Numbered from the stretch's first letter, positions 17,631-28,960 are shown. The stretch is 64,000 bases of DNA from Nonomuraea dietziae (GCF_014195505.1 NZ_JACIBV010000001.1:7068001-7132000); one strand, 5' to 3'. Program-made: numbers and translations. Notes: generated by a model from the sequence alone, not told the origin.

Positions 17631-20179
17631 CTCGTGGAGGAGCCGCCCTTGAGGATGCGGTCGACGGTGTTGCCCGCGGCCGAGGTGGCGGCCGCCGTGC
17701 CAGCCGCGATCACGACCGCGACCACCGGGGTGGCCAGGCTGCGCACGCTCCTGATGTTGCGCACCCTGGCCCACGGCTCGCCCGCGACGTACATGATCCG
17801 CCACTCCCAGTAGAGGCCGAGGCCGATGCTGACCAGCGCCACCTGTCCGACCACGATCGCCAGCACCTGCAGCTTGTCCCAGCCGCCGATGTCGGGGTCG
17901 ACGAGCGCGGGGATGTAGGCCGACAGCTCGGTGACCAGCGCCGCGCTCATCAGGTAGAGCGCCTTGGTGACCGGCTGGGTGCCCCTGATGCGGGGATAGA
18001 AGTAGCCGTAGACGAACCCGAAAGCCGACAGCGCGACCAGGAAGCGCGAGTCGAACACCCAGCTCGTCAGCTCGACCCCCGAGGGCCAGCCGTAGATGAG
18101 CGCGAAGGGCATTGACAGCAGCACGCTGACGACGAAGGCCGCCAGGCCGTTGTGCCACGGCGAACAGCCCGCGGAGGAGGCGAAGGCGGTCTCGGTGTGC
18201 GGAGGGTCCCTGGTGAGGGCCTCGTCGAGGACGAGACGCTGCTGCTCGAAGTCCTCCATCGTGATCTCGCCCGTGCCCAGCCTGGACCTGCCGAGCCGAT
18301 AGAGCTCCTGCTCCGACACGTGCAGCAGCCGCCGGTGCAGCGCCTGCCTGATCAGCTCGCGGTGTTCGAGGCGGGAGGCGGGCTCGGGGATCTCGGGCCT
18401 GGGCCCGCTCAGCAGCCAGCCCGCAGCGGCCCACGCCACCAGCGAGGTGATGGCCAGCGACGGCAGCGGCAGGTCGATCACGCTGGATCCCGCCTCGGCG
18501 CGCGGGGTGAGATAGAGCACCATCAGGCAGACGAGCACCGTCGCCTGGACCGCCGGGTCCGCCATGGCGGACAGCTCGGAGCCGAGGCGGCGCAGCCTGA
18601 GCACGAACAGCACGAAGGTCAGCAGCAGCAGTCCGAGCACGCCGCGGGTGACCTCGTTGAGCGGCTGACCGAGCACGGGAGGCAGCGGGCTCTTGGGCGG
18701 CTGCTGGTCGGGCTGCACACTCCACGAGCCGGTGTCGAGCCACTCGGTGGGCCAGCCGAGCAGTAAGAGGCTGCCGAGCACCGCCACCACGATCGCCGTG
18801 CGCGACCACGACCGCGTGGCGACCGCCGCCCCCGAGATGGCGATCAGCGACCAGCACAGCGCGAGGACCAGCCGTACGCTGTCGGGCGGGTAGTAGCCGC
18901 CGCTCATCAGCGCGCGCACCCACAGCGCCAGCGCCAGCGCGCCGACGGCGACGCCCGCCGTCACCCCCGCCATCCTCGCGATCAGGACGGGGATGCCGAG
19001 ATCGCCGCCGAAGGCGACCGCCGAGCCCGCAGCCGCCAGCGCCGCCGTCACGGTGCCCACGACCAGGGTCTGCGGCGGCACCTGCCCGTGGATGAACGAC
19101 CAGGTCAGCATGCCGCTGGCGACGAGCACGCCGATGAGGGTCACGAGCAGCGCGTCCATGGAGCTCCATGGGGGCGGCCCCGGCACGACGCGGCGCGCGT
19201 GCCGCAGCGCCAGCACCGGCAGCGCGCCGAAGAGGATCACCGGCCCGAGGTACGGCATGTCCGCCATGAACATCGCCGCCGCGAGCGCCACCGCGCACAG
19301 GCCGACGCCCGCGACCAGCTCGCGGTTGGACCGGCGCCGCCACCAGATCGGCCCGAGCGCCCTGACCATGTAGACCGTCAACGCGATCGCGGTGAAGACG
19401 CTGAGCACGGGGGTCCACGAGAACAGGTCCTGCGGCACGGCGTCAGGCCTGCCGTACGTCTTGTGGGCCAGTTGGAGGCGCACGGGGCTCGCGTGGGCGG
19501 TGAAGTCGAGCCGCCCCGCCTCCTCGCGCTCGGGAGTCACCCTGTCGGCCCTGAACACGACCCACTGGGGAGAGATCACCGCGATCTCCCGCTCGGACAC
19601 CGCCCCGGGCGCGGTGGGCGGAAGGAGGTCGAGCGTGGGCAACTCGTCCTGCCCGATCTGGCGCAGCAGCGTGAGGGTGAAGCGGATGGTGGTGCGCTCG
19701 CCCGAGGTCGACAGCACGGGCGCGAGCCTGGTGGTGGGGGCCAGGACGGCGCCGCCCTCGGCCTTCACCGCGCCGAGCTGCCGGTCGGTGAAGCCCTGGA
19801 TGTCGTCGGGGAAGGCGCCCTCCGAGCGGAGGATCGCGGCCTGCGGGTCGGTGCTGTCGAGCACGAGACGATGCTCGACGACGATCTTCAGCTGTCGGAG
19901 GCGCTCGTCGATCTTGCCCTGCGGGACCGCGGACAGGTCGGCGTCCGTCGCGTCGGTGACCCTGATCTCGGTGACCAGCTCGGGAGGGGTGCGCGGGGTG
20001 TGCTCCTGCAGCCCGTAGGTCTCCAGCAGGGAGGGTGAGTGGGGGGCGGGGCGCGGGACCGCCGTGGTGACCGGCCTGGCCTCGACCACGCACCAGACGA
20101 TCGCCCCTATGGAGAGCGCGGCGAGCGCGTACCCGACGATCTTCCGCAGCCAGCCCACACCCAGCATGATCCACGGCAT
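17615..20179 (-). CDS. Large multi-pass membrane protein of unknown function
   Basis: An 854-residue protein I do not recognise. One transmembrane segment near residues 9-30 is followed by an extracytoplasmic domain of about 220 residues with two repeated beta-rich sections (RLVLDSTDPQAAI, TIRFTLTLLRQI). From about 255 onward there are roughly fifteen hydrophobic helices, interrupted near 610-690 by a cytoplasmic, charged segment (ELIRQALHRRLLHVSEQELYRLGRSRLGTGEITMEDFE). The C-terminal tail is Ser/Gly-rich. ATG at 20179 has no clear ribosome site and ATG at 20167 is equally possible. It is monocistronic, between convergent fkbM and downstream of typA. No catalytic motif was found. Confidence 0.75.
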   Translation of the reverse strand: MPWIMLGVGWLRKIVGYALAALSIGAIVWCVVEARPVTTAVPRPAPHSPSLLETYGLQEHTPRTPPELVTEIRVTDATDADLSAVPQGKIDERLRQLKIVVEHRLVLDSTDPQAAILRSEGAFPDDIQGFTDRQLGAVKAEGGAVLAPTTRLAPVLSTSGERTTIRFTLTLLRQIGQDELPTLDLLPPTAPGAVSEREIAVISPQWVVFRADRVTPEREEAGRLDFTAHASPVRLQLAHKTYGRPDAVPQDLFSWTPVLSVFTAIALTVYMVRALGPIWWRRRSNRELVAGVGLCAVALAAAMFMADMPYLGPVILFGALPVLALRHARRVVPGPPPWSSMDALLVTLIGVLVASGMLTWSFIHGQVPPQTLVVGTVTAALAAAGSAVAFGGDLGIPVLIARMAGVTAGVAVGALALALWVRALMSGGYYPPDSVRLVLALCWSLIAISGAAVATRSWSRTAIVVAVLGSLLLLGWPTEWLDTGSWSVQPDQQPPKSPLPPVLGQPLNEVTRGVLGLLLLTFVLFVLRLRRLGSELSAMADPAVQATVLVCLMVLYLTPRAEAGSSVIDLPLPSLAITSLVAWAAAGWLLSGPRPEIPEPASRLEHRELIRQALHRRLLHVSEQELYRLGRSRLGTGEITMEDFEQQRLVLDEALTRDPPHTETAFASSAGCSPWHNGLAAFVVSVLLSMPFALIYGWPSGVELTSWVFDSRFLVALSAFGFVYGYFYPRIRGTQPVTKALYLMSAALVTELSAYIPALVDPDIGGWDKLQVLAIVVGQVALVSIGLGLYWEWRIMYVAGEPWARVRNIRSVRSLATPVVAVVIAAGTAAATSAAGNTVDRILKGGSSTSQSPP

Positions 20180-20223
20180 ACGGTAACGGAGTGGTTACCG
20201 GGGAGCACCAGCAGGAGCACGAT

Positions 20224-20253
20224 GGCCGCCGCCCTGTGGACAGGACGGCGGCC
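20224..20253 (-). terminator. Stem-loop terminator downstream of typA
   Basis: GGCCGCCGCCCTGT (20224-20237) pairs with 20240-20253 with a single mismatch and a 2-base loop (the loop can widen by opening the top pair). It lies 13 bp past the typA stop on the minus strand. No clear U tract, as usual in high-GC actinobacteria. Confidence 0.7.
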
Positions 20254-20265
20254 GAGGCGAGGGCG

Positions 20266-22119
<1,854 letters not shown>

Positions 22120-22236
22120 GATGAGGTCTCACTCTGGGTTCGTGGAAGCTGGCCGCGGGACGTCGCGACACACCCAGTTTAGTTGATCCCGTTACCACCC
22201 TTGGTGCGGTGGGCAGAACGAGGCACACTTCACCCT

Positions 22237-23067
22237 GTGTCCCCCCATCTGCGGCATGTCCGTCACCTGCTCGACAAGGGTCGTTTCCCCTGGGCGCATT
22301 CGTACGTGGATCGGCTGATATCCGAGGCGCCCGGCGATCCGGAGCCGCTGTTGCTCAAGGCGCTGATCCTGGATCACGAGGGCCGTTCCTTCGAGGAGCA
22401 GGCGCGACGGGCGGAGGCGCTGGGCGGCCGCTACACCCCGCTGCTCGAACGGCCGGCTCCCGCCCCGCCTCGGCGCGACGCCCTCGGGGTGTGGGTCTTC
22501 TGCTTCCTTCTCCTGACGAGCGTGTTCGAGGTCGCCGGAGAGCGGGTCACCGGCCTCGACCACCTGCCGGGGGGAGGCGCGCCCGGCGTGCTCCTCGCGG
22601 TCGCCGCGTGCGTGGCGGGCTGGGCCGCCGTGGTCAGGCTGAGGGGACAGCCGCCCGCCGAGGTGGCCCGGGGGCGGATCGCCGCGGTCAGGGCCTTCTA
22701 CGCAGGCCTGGACGACCGGAACCTGCGCTTTCGCGCGGGCCTTGCCTCTCTGGCCCTGTTCGTCGTGCCTGTCATGTCGAGCCTGGGGTCCGAGATGATC
22801 CCGTTCGTCGCGCCCGCCGTGTCCAGGATCGTCTGGACCGCGATGCTCTGCGTGGCAGGCGCGGCGCTCGCCTGGCTCTTCATGGGGGACGCCCTCCTCA
22901 GGGCGTTGCGGGTGAGCGGGGTCGTGCGGGTTAACGTGGTGCTGGCGGGGGCGCTGCTGGCCGTACCGGTGTGGGCGCTCGGCGGCTGGCTGCCGACTCT
23001 GCCGTGGGTGATCGCGCTGGGTGTCAGGCTCAGGCGGGAGGGCGCGCTTCAGCGCCGCCCGCGCTGA
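22237..23067 (+). CDS. Hypothetical membrane protein with N-terminal TPR-like segment
   Basis: A 276-residue protein. Residues 1-60 form a TPR-like pair of helices (HLRHVRHLLDKGRFPWAHSYVDRLISEAPGDPEPLLLKAL). After a proline-rich linker there are about six hydrophobic helices to the end, which is basic. GTG at 22237 is preferred: CACACT lies 7 nt upstream (weak -10, leaderless) and the TPR then starts at the N-terminus. No family recognised. It overlaps the convergent tetR by 38 bp at its 3' end. Confidence 0.7.
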   Translation: MSPHLRHVRHLLDKGRFPWAHSYVDRLISEAPGDPEPLLLKALILDHEGRSFEEQARRAEALGGRYTPLLERPAPAPPRRDALGVWVFCFLLLTSVFEVAGERVTGLDHLPGGGAPGVLLAVAACVAGWAAVVRLRGQPPAEVARGRIAAVRAFYAGLDDRNLRFRAGLASLALFVVPVMSSLGSEMIPFVAPAVSRIVWTAMLCVAGAALAWLFMGDALLRALRVSGVVRVNVVLAGALLAVPVWALGGWLPTLPWVIALGVRLRREGALQRRPR

Positions 23068-23635
23068 GGAAGGGCACCAGGTGGCGGCGGGCGAAGGCCC
23101 TGGCCTGCTCGTCGTTCTCCAGCGGAATCGCCGACGACGGCGTCAGGAGGAACGACAGGGAGATCCTGATGAACATCTCCGCGATCGCCTCGGCGTCCGG
23201 CGAGTCGAGGTGCGAGGCCACGAACTGCCTGGCCACCGCCATGTACGGCTCGGCGCCCGTGGTCAGGTGCGGCAGGATCGTCTCGGGCTCGCCCGCGAGC
23301 AGGCGGCCGAGCAGGGAGTGGCCGCGCACCAGGCGCAGCGTCACCGCGAAGCCCTCCACGACCTGCTCGGCAGGCGTGGGCAGCCCCGCGACCGCCTGTT
23401 CGAAGTCGCGCAGGAAGCGGCGCAACTCTCTCAGGATGACGCCCTGGATGAGGTCGTTCTTGCGCGAGAAGCGCCGGTAGACGGTGATGCGCGACAGCCC
23501 CGCCTGCCTGGCGACGTCGTCCATGGTCGTGCCCCGCACCCCGTACGCCAGGAACCGCGCGTAGGCCGCGTCGAGGATCCGCTCGCTCGCCGCGTCGGTG
23601 CCGTCGTCGGCGTGGAGCAGGTCGAGCAGCGTCAT
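23030..23635 (-). CDS. TetR-family transcriptional regulator
   Basis: A 201-residue regulator. The N-terminal TetR HTH (ERILDAAYARFLAYGVRGTTMDDVARQAGLSRITVYRRF) is followed by an alpha-helical ligand domain. ATG at 23635 is chosen because TATTGT (23642-23647, minus strand) stands 6 nt upstream, a leaderless -10 signature; ATG at 23665 would add ten residues. The imperfect palindrome CAAAACTCCTATTGTTG overlapping that promoter may be its autoregulatory operator. The divergent LuxR-STAND gene starts about 200 bp away and is a candidate target. Confidence 0.88.
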   Translation of the reverse strand: MTLLDLLHADDGTDAASERILDAAYARFLAYGVRGTTMDDVARQAGLSRITVYRRFSRKNDLIQGVILRELRRFLRDFEQAVAGLPTPAEQVVEGFAVTLRLVRGHSLLGRLLAGEPETILPHLTTGAEPYMAVARQFVASHLDSPDAEAIAEMFIRISLSFLLTPSSAIPLENDEQARAFARRHLVPFLSAGGAEARPPA

Positions 23636-23835
23636 GAGACAACAATAGGAGTTTTGTAGCACCATGTCCCCGCCGGCGGTGGGCGAGGGTCCGGGAAGAG
23701 ATCGAAAGCCCGGAGATGCCGCTCGATGTGCGCGAAGATGAGAGCGCGCCGCTGCTGGACCCGGAACCGCTTGTGCGACCGAGTGATCGCATGCACACTC
23801 GCGGTGACGCCTGCCCCATATACCCGGTCGAAGGC

Positions 23836-26244
23836 ATGACATCGCATAACCTCCCGGCTGAACCCAACCGTTTCGTCGGCCGCGCCCGCGACGTCGACGA
23901 ACTGCGCGGGCTGCTGCGTGACCAGCGCCTGGTCACGCTCTGCGGTGTGGGCGGCATCGGCAAGACGCGCCTCGCGCTGCGCGTGGCGGGCAGCCTCGTC
24001 GGCGAGTTCCCCGACGGCGTGTGGCTGGTCGAGCTGGGCAGGATCACCAGCCCCGACCTGGTCGCGCACGAGATCGCGACCGTGCTCGGGGTCAGGGAGG
24101 AGCGCTCGCGCCCCGCTCTCGACGGCCTGCGCGTACGGCTGCGCGGCGCGCGGGCCCTGCTGCTGCTCGACAACTGCGAGCAGGTCGTCGAGCGCTGCGC
24201 CGAACTGGTGGCCGAACTGCTCGCCGGCTGTCCCGACCTGCGCATCCTGCTCACGACCAGGGAGGCGCTGCGCATCCCCGGTGAGCTGGTCTGGCGGGTC
24301 CCACCGCTCGACCTGCCCGACGCGCGCCACCCCGACGCCGAGGCCGTGCTGCTGTTCACCGACAGGGCCATGGCCGCGGGCACCCGCCTGGCCGCCGGCG
24401 ACTTCGACGACGTCGCCAGGCTCTGCGTGGCGCTCGACGGGCTCCCGCTCGCGCTCGAACTGGCCGCGGCCCGCACGAGGATGCTGAGCCCCGCGCAGAT
24501 CGCCGACCGGATCGGCGACAGGTTCAGGCTGCTGACCACCGGCGACCGTACGGCGCCCGCCCGCCAGCGCACGCTGCTCGCCACTGTGGAGTGGAGCCAC
24601 GACCTGCTCACGGCCAAGGAGCGGGTGCTGCTGCGGCGGCTGTCGGTCTTCGCCGGGCACTTCGACCTCGACCTGGTCGAGCAGGTGTGCGCCGACGAGC
24701 GGCTGCTTCCCCGCGAGGAGGTGCTCGACCTGCTCGGCGGCCTGGTGGACAAGTCGCTGCTGCTGGCCGACGGCGGCCGCTACCGGCTGCTGGAGACGAT
24801 CAAGGAGTTCGCCGGCCGGTTGCTGCGCAAGGAGGACGAGCACGTCTGGTTCCGCGACCGCCACCTGCAGGTGGTCTGCGAGATGGAGGAGCGCTGCTTC
24901 GAGGCGGGCCTGGCCGCGCCGCGCGCCTCGTGGCAGGAGCGCAGGCGGTACTTCGTGCGCTCGAGGAACCTGGTCGACGACTGCAGGGTGGCGGTCGACT
25001 GGGCGGTGGAGTCCGGCAACGCCCTGCTCGGGCTGCGCCTGGCCTACGTGGCCTCGGCCATGCTGGCCGTTCACGGGGAGATCGCCGAAGGCGTCGACTG
25101 GTTCGAGAGGCTCCTGCTGCTCGACCTCACCGGCGTGCCTCCCGAGGTGGTCGCGCTCTGCAAGGGCGCTCTGGCCTACGGCATGGAGGCGAGGGACGAC
25201 CTGGCGGGCTGCGAGCGGGTGGTCGCCGAGGCGCTCAAGGAGCAGGAGAAGGTCCCGCACAGCCTGGGCAAGGGCGTCACCCTGAACGTCGCGGGGGTCC
25301 TGCTGCTGCGCACCGGCCAGTTCGACAGGGCCGAGCGGCACTTCGACGAGGTCGTGGCGACCACCAGGCAGCACGACGACACCTTCAACCGCGTCATCGC
25401 GCACTCGTGCCTGGCCGTGTTGGCCGGCGTCAAGGGGCAGCTGAGGCTCGCGCAGCGGCACGCGGGCGAGGCGCTGGCCGTCGCCAAGGAGAACGGGCAC
25501 CCCTGGCACGTCGCGATGGCCACCAGCCAGCTGGCCGCGGTGGCCGAGTGGCGCGGCGACACCGAGGCGGCCGTGACCCACTACAGGGCGGCCGCGGCCA
25601 TCTTCGACGAGCTGGACAACAGGGTCGAGATGGAGCGCTGCCTGGTCATGGTGGCCAAGGTCGCGATCGCGCGCGGCGACCACGTCACGGCGCGGTGCCT
25701 GCTGGCCGAGTGCCTCGCGCTGGCGCAGAGCACCGGCCAGCGGCTGGGCATGGCCAGGGTCCTGCGGGTGCTCTCGCGCCTGGCCGACGTCGAGGACGAC
25801 ATCCAGGGCTCGGTGCTCGCCTCGGCCGCCGCGGTCGCCCTCGCCGAGGAGATGGGCGAGCCCGTGGCGTCGGGCAGGATCGAGCAGGTGCTCGCGCGCG
25901 CCCGCGACAGGCTGGGGGAGGGCCGTACGGCGCTGCAGTGGTCGCGCGGAAGGGAGCTCGACCCGGTCGAGATCGCCCGCCTCATTCTGGACGGCAGGCG
26001 CGAGCAGGGCCCGCTTCCCGTTCCCGCCGTGGCGGAGGTGCCGCACCCCGTGCTCACCGCCAGGGAGCAGGAGATCGCAGGGCTGCTCACCCGCGGCCTG
26101 TCGAACAGGGCCATCGCCGACGAGCTGGTCATCAGCCCCGCCACGGTCGCCAGGCACATCGCCAACATCATGGAGAAGCTGGGCTTCACCTCGCGTTCGC
26201 AGATCGCGCTCTGGGCGGTCGAGCACAACCTGGGTTCTGCATAA
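23836..26244 (+). CDS. LuxR-family STAND ATPase regulator (NB-ARC type)
   Basis: An 802-residue signal-integrating regulator. NPAEPNRFVGR-like start (here LPAEPNRFVGR, residues 6-16), then an NB-ARC ATPase with P-loop GVGGIGKTR near 36-44, Walker B ALLLLDNCEQV and sensor ILLTTREALRIPGE. A winged-helix region and a TPR/helical repeat region (about 390-720) follow. The C-terminal LuxR HTH is LTAREQEIAGLLTRGLSNRAIADELVISPATVARHI. ATG at 23836 follows GAAGG; the frame is open further upstream but shows no ribosome site. A decayed relative of its N-terminus occurs near 40250. Confidence 0.92.
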   Translation: MTSHNLPAEPNRFVGRARDVDELRGLLRDQRLVTLCGVGGIGKTRLALRVAGSLVGEFPDGVWLVELGRITSPDLVAHEIATVLGVREERSRPALDGLRVRLRGARALLLLDNCEQVVERCAELVAELLAGCPDLRILLTTREALRIPGELVWRVPPLDLPDARHPDAEAVLLFTDRAMAAGTRLAAGDFDDVARLCVALDGLPLALELAAARTRMLSPAQIADRIGDRFRLLTTGDRTAPARQRTLLATVEWSHDLLTAKERVLLRRLSVFAGHFDLDLVEQVCADERLLPREEVLDLLGGLVDKSLLLADGGRYRLLETIKEFAGRLLRKEDEHVWFRDRHLQVVCEMEERCFEAGLAAPRASWQERRRYFVRSRNLVDDCRVAVDWAVESGNALLGLRLAYVASAMLAVHGEIAEGVDWFERLLLLDLTGVPPEVVALCKGALAYGMEARDDLAGCERVVAEALKEQEKVPHSLGKGVTLNVAGVLLLRTGQFDRAERHFDEVVATTRQHDDTFNRVIAHSCLAVLAGVKGQLRLAQRHAGEALAVAKENGHPWHVAMATSQLAAVAEWRGDTEAAVTHYRAAAAIFDELDNRVEMERCLVMVAKVAIARGDHVTARCLLAECLALAQSTGQRLGMARVLRVLSRLADVEDDIQGSVLASAAAVALAEEMGEPVASGRIEQVLARARDRLGEGRTALQWSRGRELDPVEIARLILDGRREQGPLPVPAVAEVPHPVLTAREQEIAGLLTRGLSNRAIADELVISPATVARHIANIMEKLGFTSRSQIALWAVEHNLGSA

Positions 26245-26299
26245 CGGTCTGCATATTACGCCCCATGTGCGGGCGAAGCGCGCTCCCTAGCCTGATCGC

Positions 26300-26575
26300 A
26301 TGAGCACAGAAGACCTGCTCCGAAGCCGAGGGCTGCGCCCCGGTGATCGGGTGGTCGTCTGCCTGCCCCGGGGAGAGCACCTCAGCGCGGCGGTGGACGG
26401 CGCGATCGCCGTGGGGGCCATCGTCACGGTGCTGCCCGCCGGCTTCGAGGTGGACGAGCACATCAGGGCCAGCGCCGCACGCATCATGATCTCCGACTCC
26501 GACGACGCCATCAAGGCGGCGGAGGACTCACGCATCAGGCAGGTCATCGGCAGCCGGGAACTCAAGGGATCATAA
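26300..26575 (+). CDS. Stand-alone fragment resembling the N-terminus of AMP-dependent acyl-CoA synthetases
   Basis: A 91-residue ORF. LLRSRGLRPGDRVVVCLPRGEHLSAAVDGAIAVGAIVTVLPAGFEVDEHIRASAARIMISD matches the order of features at the N-terminus of ANL-superfamily ligases (GLxPGDRVAVxLPN, then GAxxxGA, then ARxLIxD). The AMP-binding P-loop, acyl pocket and C-terminal domain are all absent. It nevertheless has TAGCCT 6 nt before the ATG (leaderless signature) and an intact stop, so it may be expressed. Either a remnant of a full ligase or a small repurposed domain. Confidence 0.6.
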   Translation: MSTEDLLRSRGLRPGDRVVVCLPRGEHLSAAVDGAIAVGAIVTVLPAGFEVDEHIRASAARIMISDSDDAIKAAEDSRIRQVIGSRELKGS

Positions 26576-26584
26576 GCTCGTCCT

Positions 26585-27361
26585 ATGTCTTTCGCCGCCA
26601 ACTTCCCCGTCATGCTGAGGACCGACGACGGCGTGCGGATCGACGCCGCGCACACCCCTTCGCGAGGCAGAGGCGATCTGGGCATCGTGGTGGCACACGG
26701 CTTCACCGGCTCGTGGCGTGACCGCACCGCGCGCCGCATCGTCCACGTGCTCAGCGGCTTCGGAGGGGTGGTGGCCTTCGACTTCCGCGGTCACGGCCAC
26801 TCGGGCGGCGAGACGACGGTGGGCGACCTGGAGGTGCTCGACCTCGACGCGGCCGTACGGCACGCGAGGATCATCGGCTACTCCTGCGTCGCCGTGGTGG
26901 GCTTCTCGATGGGCGCGGCGGTCGCCGTACGGCACGCGGCCCTCTACCGCGGCGTGGACGCGGTGGCGGCGGTCAGCGGCCCCGCCCGGTGGTACTACAG
27001 GGGCACCAAGCCCATGCGGCAGGTGCACTGGGCGATCGAGCGGCCTGTGGGCAGGTGGGCGGCGCGGATGGTCAAGCGCACCAGGATCGCCAGGGGCCGG
27101 TGGGACCCTGTCCCGATGGCGCCCCACGAGGCGGCGGGGCTGATCTCGCCGACCCCGCTGCTCGTGGTGCACGGCGACGCCGACACCTTCTTCCCCGTCG
27201 ACCACGCCCACCAGGTGTTCGACGCGGCCCGTGAGCCCAAGGAGCTGTGGATCGAGCCCGGTTACGGCCATGCCGAATCGGCGGCCACTCCGGCGCTCAT
27301 CCGCCGCGTCGGCGCATGGATTTCAACTAATGCGACAAAAGATCGAACCTTTCCCGCATGA
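26585..27361 (+). CDS. Alpha/beta hydrolase
   Basis: A 258-residue alpha/beta hydrolase fold enzyme. Oxyanion region HGFTGSWRDR (about 39-48), nucleophile Ser in GFSMGAA (about 106), catalytic Asp in VHGDADTFFP, and catalytic His in GYGHAES. TAAGCT at 26573-26578 lies 6 nt before ATG 26585, indicating its own leaderless promoter even though the preceding ORF ends only 9 bp upstream. Substrate unknown; esterase or thioesterase are possibilities. Confidence 0.9.
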   Translation: MSFAANFPVMLRTDDGVRIDAAHTPSRGRGDLGIVVAHGFTGSWRDRTARRIVHVLSGFGGVVAFDFRGHGHSGGETTVGDLEVLDLDAAVRHARIIGYSCVAVVGFSMGAAVAVRHAALYRGVDAVAAVSGPARWYYRGTKPMRQVHWAIERPVGRWAARMVKRTRIARGRWDPVPMAPHEAAGLISPTPLLVVHGDADTFFPVDHAHQVFDAAREPKELWIEPGYGHAESAATPALIRRVGAWISTNATKDRTFPA

Positions 27362-27488
27362 ATCGCGTCTACCTAGGACGTACGGCAGCAACTCGCGAGG
27401 GGACCGCCCACGGCGGACGCGGGGCATCACGCTGCCGCGGGTGAACGCCCAGCGTCGCGGGGGCGCGCTGGGTGCAACTCGGCCAGCG

Positions 27489-27518
27489 GGCTCCGGTACG
27501 GCACGCCGTACCGGAGCC
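27489..27518. terminator. Perfect 13-bp stem-loop terminator
   Basis: GGCTCCGGTACGG (27489-27501), loop CACG, and the exact complement at 27506-27518. It lies 8 bp beyond the aldehyde dehydrogenase stop (minus strand) and 128 bp after the convergent hydrolase, so it can end both. The remaining 27362-27488 sequence shows only a weak 7-bp inverted repeat (CCCAGCG/CGCTGGG). Confidence 0.82.
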
Positions 27519-27526
27519 TGGAACGG

Positions 27527-28960
27527 TCAGCCGAGCCTGGAGATCGTCTTGTACTCCAGGTAGCTCGACAGGCCCTCGGGGCCGAGCTCGCGGCCCACGC
27601 CGCTGGCCTTGTAGCCGCCGAAGGGCACGTTGGCCTCCAGCATGAAGCAGTTGACGCCGTAGGTTCCGGTGCGGACCTGGCGGGCCACGTCCATGCCATG
27701 GTCGGCGTCGGCCGTCCAGACCGTGCCGGCCAGGCCGTAGTCGCTGTCGTTGGCGATGCGGATGGCGTCGGCCTCGTCCTCGTAGGGGATGACCGCGAGC
27801 ACCGGGCCGAAGATCTCCTCGCGGGCGATGCGCATGTCGTTGGTGACGCCGGAGAAGACGGTGGGCGCGACGTACCAGCCCCGGTCCTGGGGGCGGTCGA
27901 GGCCGCCGACGACGACCTTCGCGCCTTCGTCCATGCCGATCTTGATGTAACCCTCGACGCGCTCCTGCTGGCGCTTGGCGACCAGCGGGCCGATGCCGGT
28001 GGCGGGGTCGGAGGGGTCGCCGACGGCCTGCGAGGTGACCATGCCCGCCACGGCCTCGACGACCTCGTCGTAGCGGCGGTGCGAGGCGAGGATGCGGGTC
28101 TGCGCCACGCACGCCTGGCCGTTGTTCATGAGCGAGGCGATGGCGAGCATGCCCATGCTGGCGGCGAGGTCGGCGTCGTCGAGCACGATCGCCGCCGACT
28201 TGCCGCCCAGCTCGAGGCTGCAGCGCTTGAGCTGCTCGCCGCAGATCGCGGCGATGCGACGGCCCGCCGCCGTGGATCCGGTGAAGGCGACCTTGTCCAC
28301 GTCGGGGTGGGAGATCAGGTGCTCGCCGCTCTCGCGTCCCGCGGGGACGATGTTGAGCACGCCGCCGGGGATGCCGGCCTCCTGCACCATCTCGGCCAGC
28401 AGGTAGGCGTCGAGCGGGGTCTCGGGGGCGGGCTTGAGCACGATCGTGCACCCGGCCAGCAGGGCGGGTGCGATCTTGGTCATGGAGACGAACTGCGGGA
28501 CGTTCCACGGCACCACGGCCGCGACGACGCCCACGGGCTCCCTGCGCACGGTGGAGGGGCCGAACAGGCCAGGACGCTGCTCCTCCTGCTGGAAGGTCCT
28601 GCCGTACTCGGCGTAGTACTGCAGCATGCCCAGCGGCTGGGGGGCCTGGGCCAGCTGCGAGAAGGTGATGGGCGAGCCCATCTCCTCGGTGATGAGCGCG
28701 GCCATCTCGCCCTGCTTGGCGGCGTAGATCTCGGCGAGCCTGCCGATCGCCTCGGCCCGCTCGGCGAAGCTGAGGCGCGGCCACGGGCCGTGGTCGAAGG
28801 CCTCGCGGGCGGCGGCCACGGCGCGGTCCATGTCGGCGGGCGTGCCGTCGGGCACGCGGCCGATGACCTGCTCGGTGTGCGGGTTGACGACCTCGATCGT
28901 CCCTGATCCCGCGGGGGCCACCCATTCGCCCCCGATGAACAGCGTGTCGTGCTGGCGCAT
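27527..28960 (-). CDS. NAD(P)-dependent aldehyde dehydrogenase
   Basis: A 477-residue aldehyde dehydrogenase oxidising aldehydes to acids. The catalytic Glu is in LELGGKSA near 250 and the catalytic Cys in NNGQACVAQTR near 283; the nucleotide motif FTGSTAAGR and the PWNVPQF motif are present. ATG at 28960 follows GGAAGG at good spacing; the frame upstream is a shadow of no recognisable protein. Most like broad-specificity family members annotated as betaine- or gamma-aminobutyraldehyde-type; specificity not assignable. Monocistronic with a perfect terminator. Confidence 0.95.
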   Translation of the reverse strand: MRQHDTLFIGGEWVAPAGSGTIEVVNPHTEQVIGRVPDGTPADMDRAVAAAREAFDHGPWPRLSFAERAEAIGRLAEIYAAKQGEMAALITEEMGSPITFSQLAQAPQPLGMLQYYAEYGRTFQQEEQRPGLFGPSTVRREPVGVVAAVVPWNVPQFVSMTKIAPALLAGCTIVLKPAPETPLDAYLLAEMVQEAGIPGGVLNIVPAGRESGEHLISHPDVDKVAFTGSTAAGRRIAAICGEQLKRCSLELGGKSAAIVLDDADLAASMGMLAIASLMNNGQACVAQTRILASHRRYDEVVEAVAGMVTSQAVGDPSDPATGIGPLVAKRQQERVEGYIKIGMDEGAKVVVGGLDRPQDRGWYVAPTVFSGVTNDMRIAREEIFGPVLAVIPYEDEADAIRIANDSDYGLAGTVWTADADHGMDVARQVRTGTYGVNCFMLEANVPFGGYKASGVGRELGPEGLSSYLEYKTISRLG

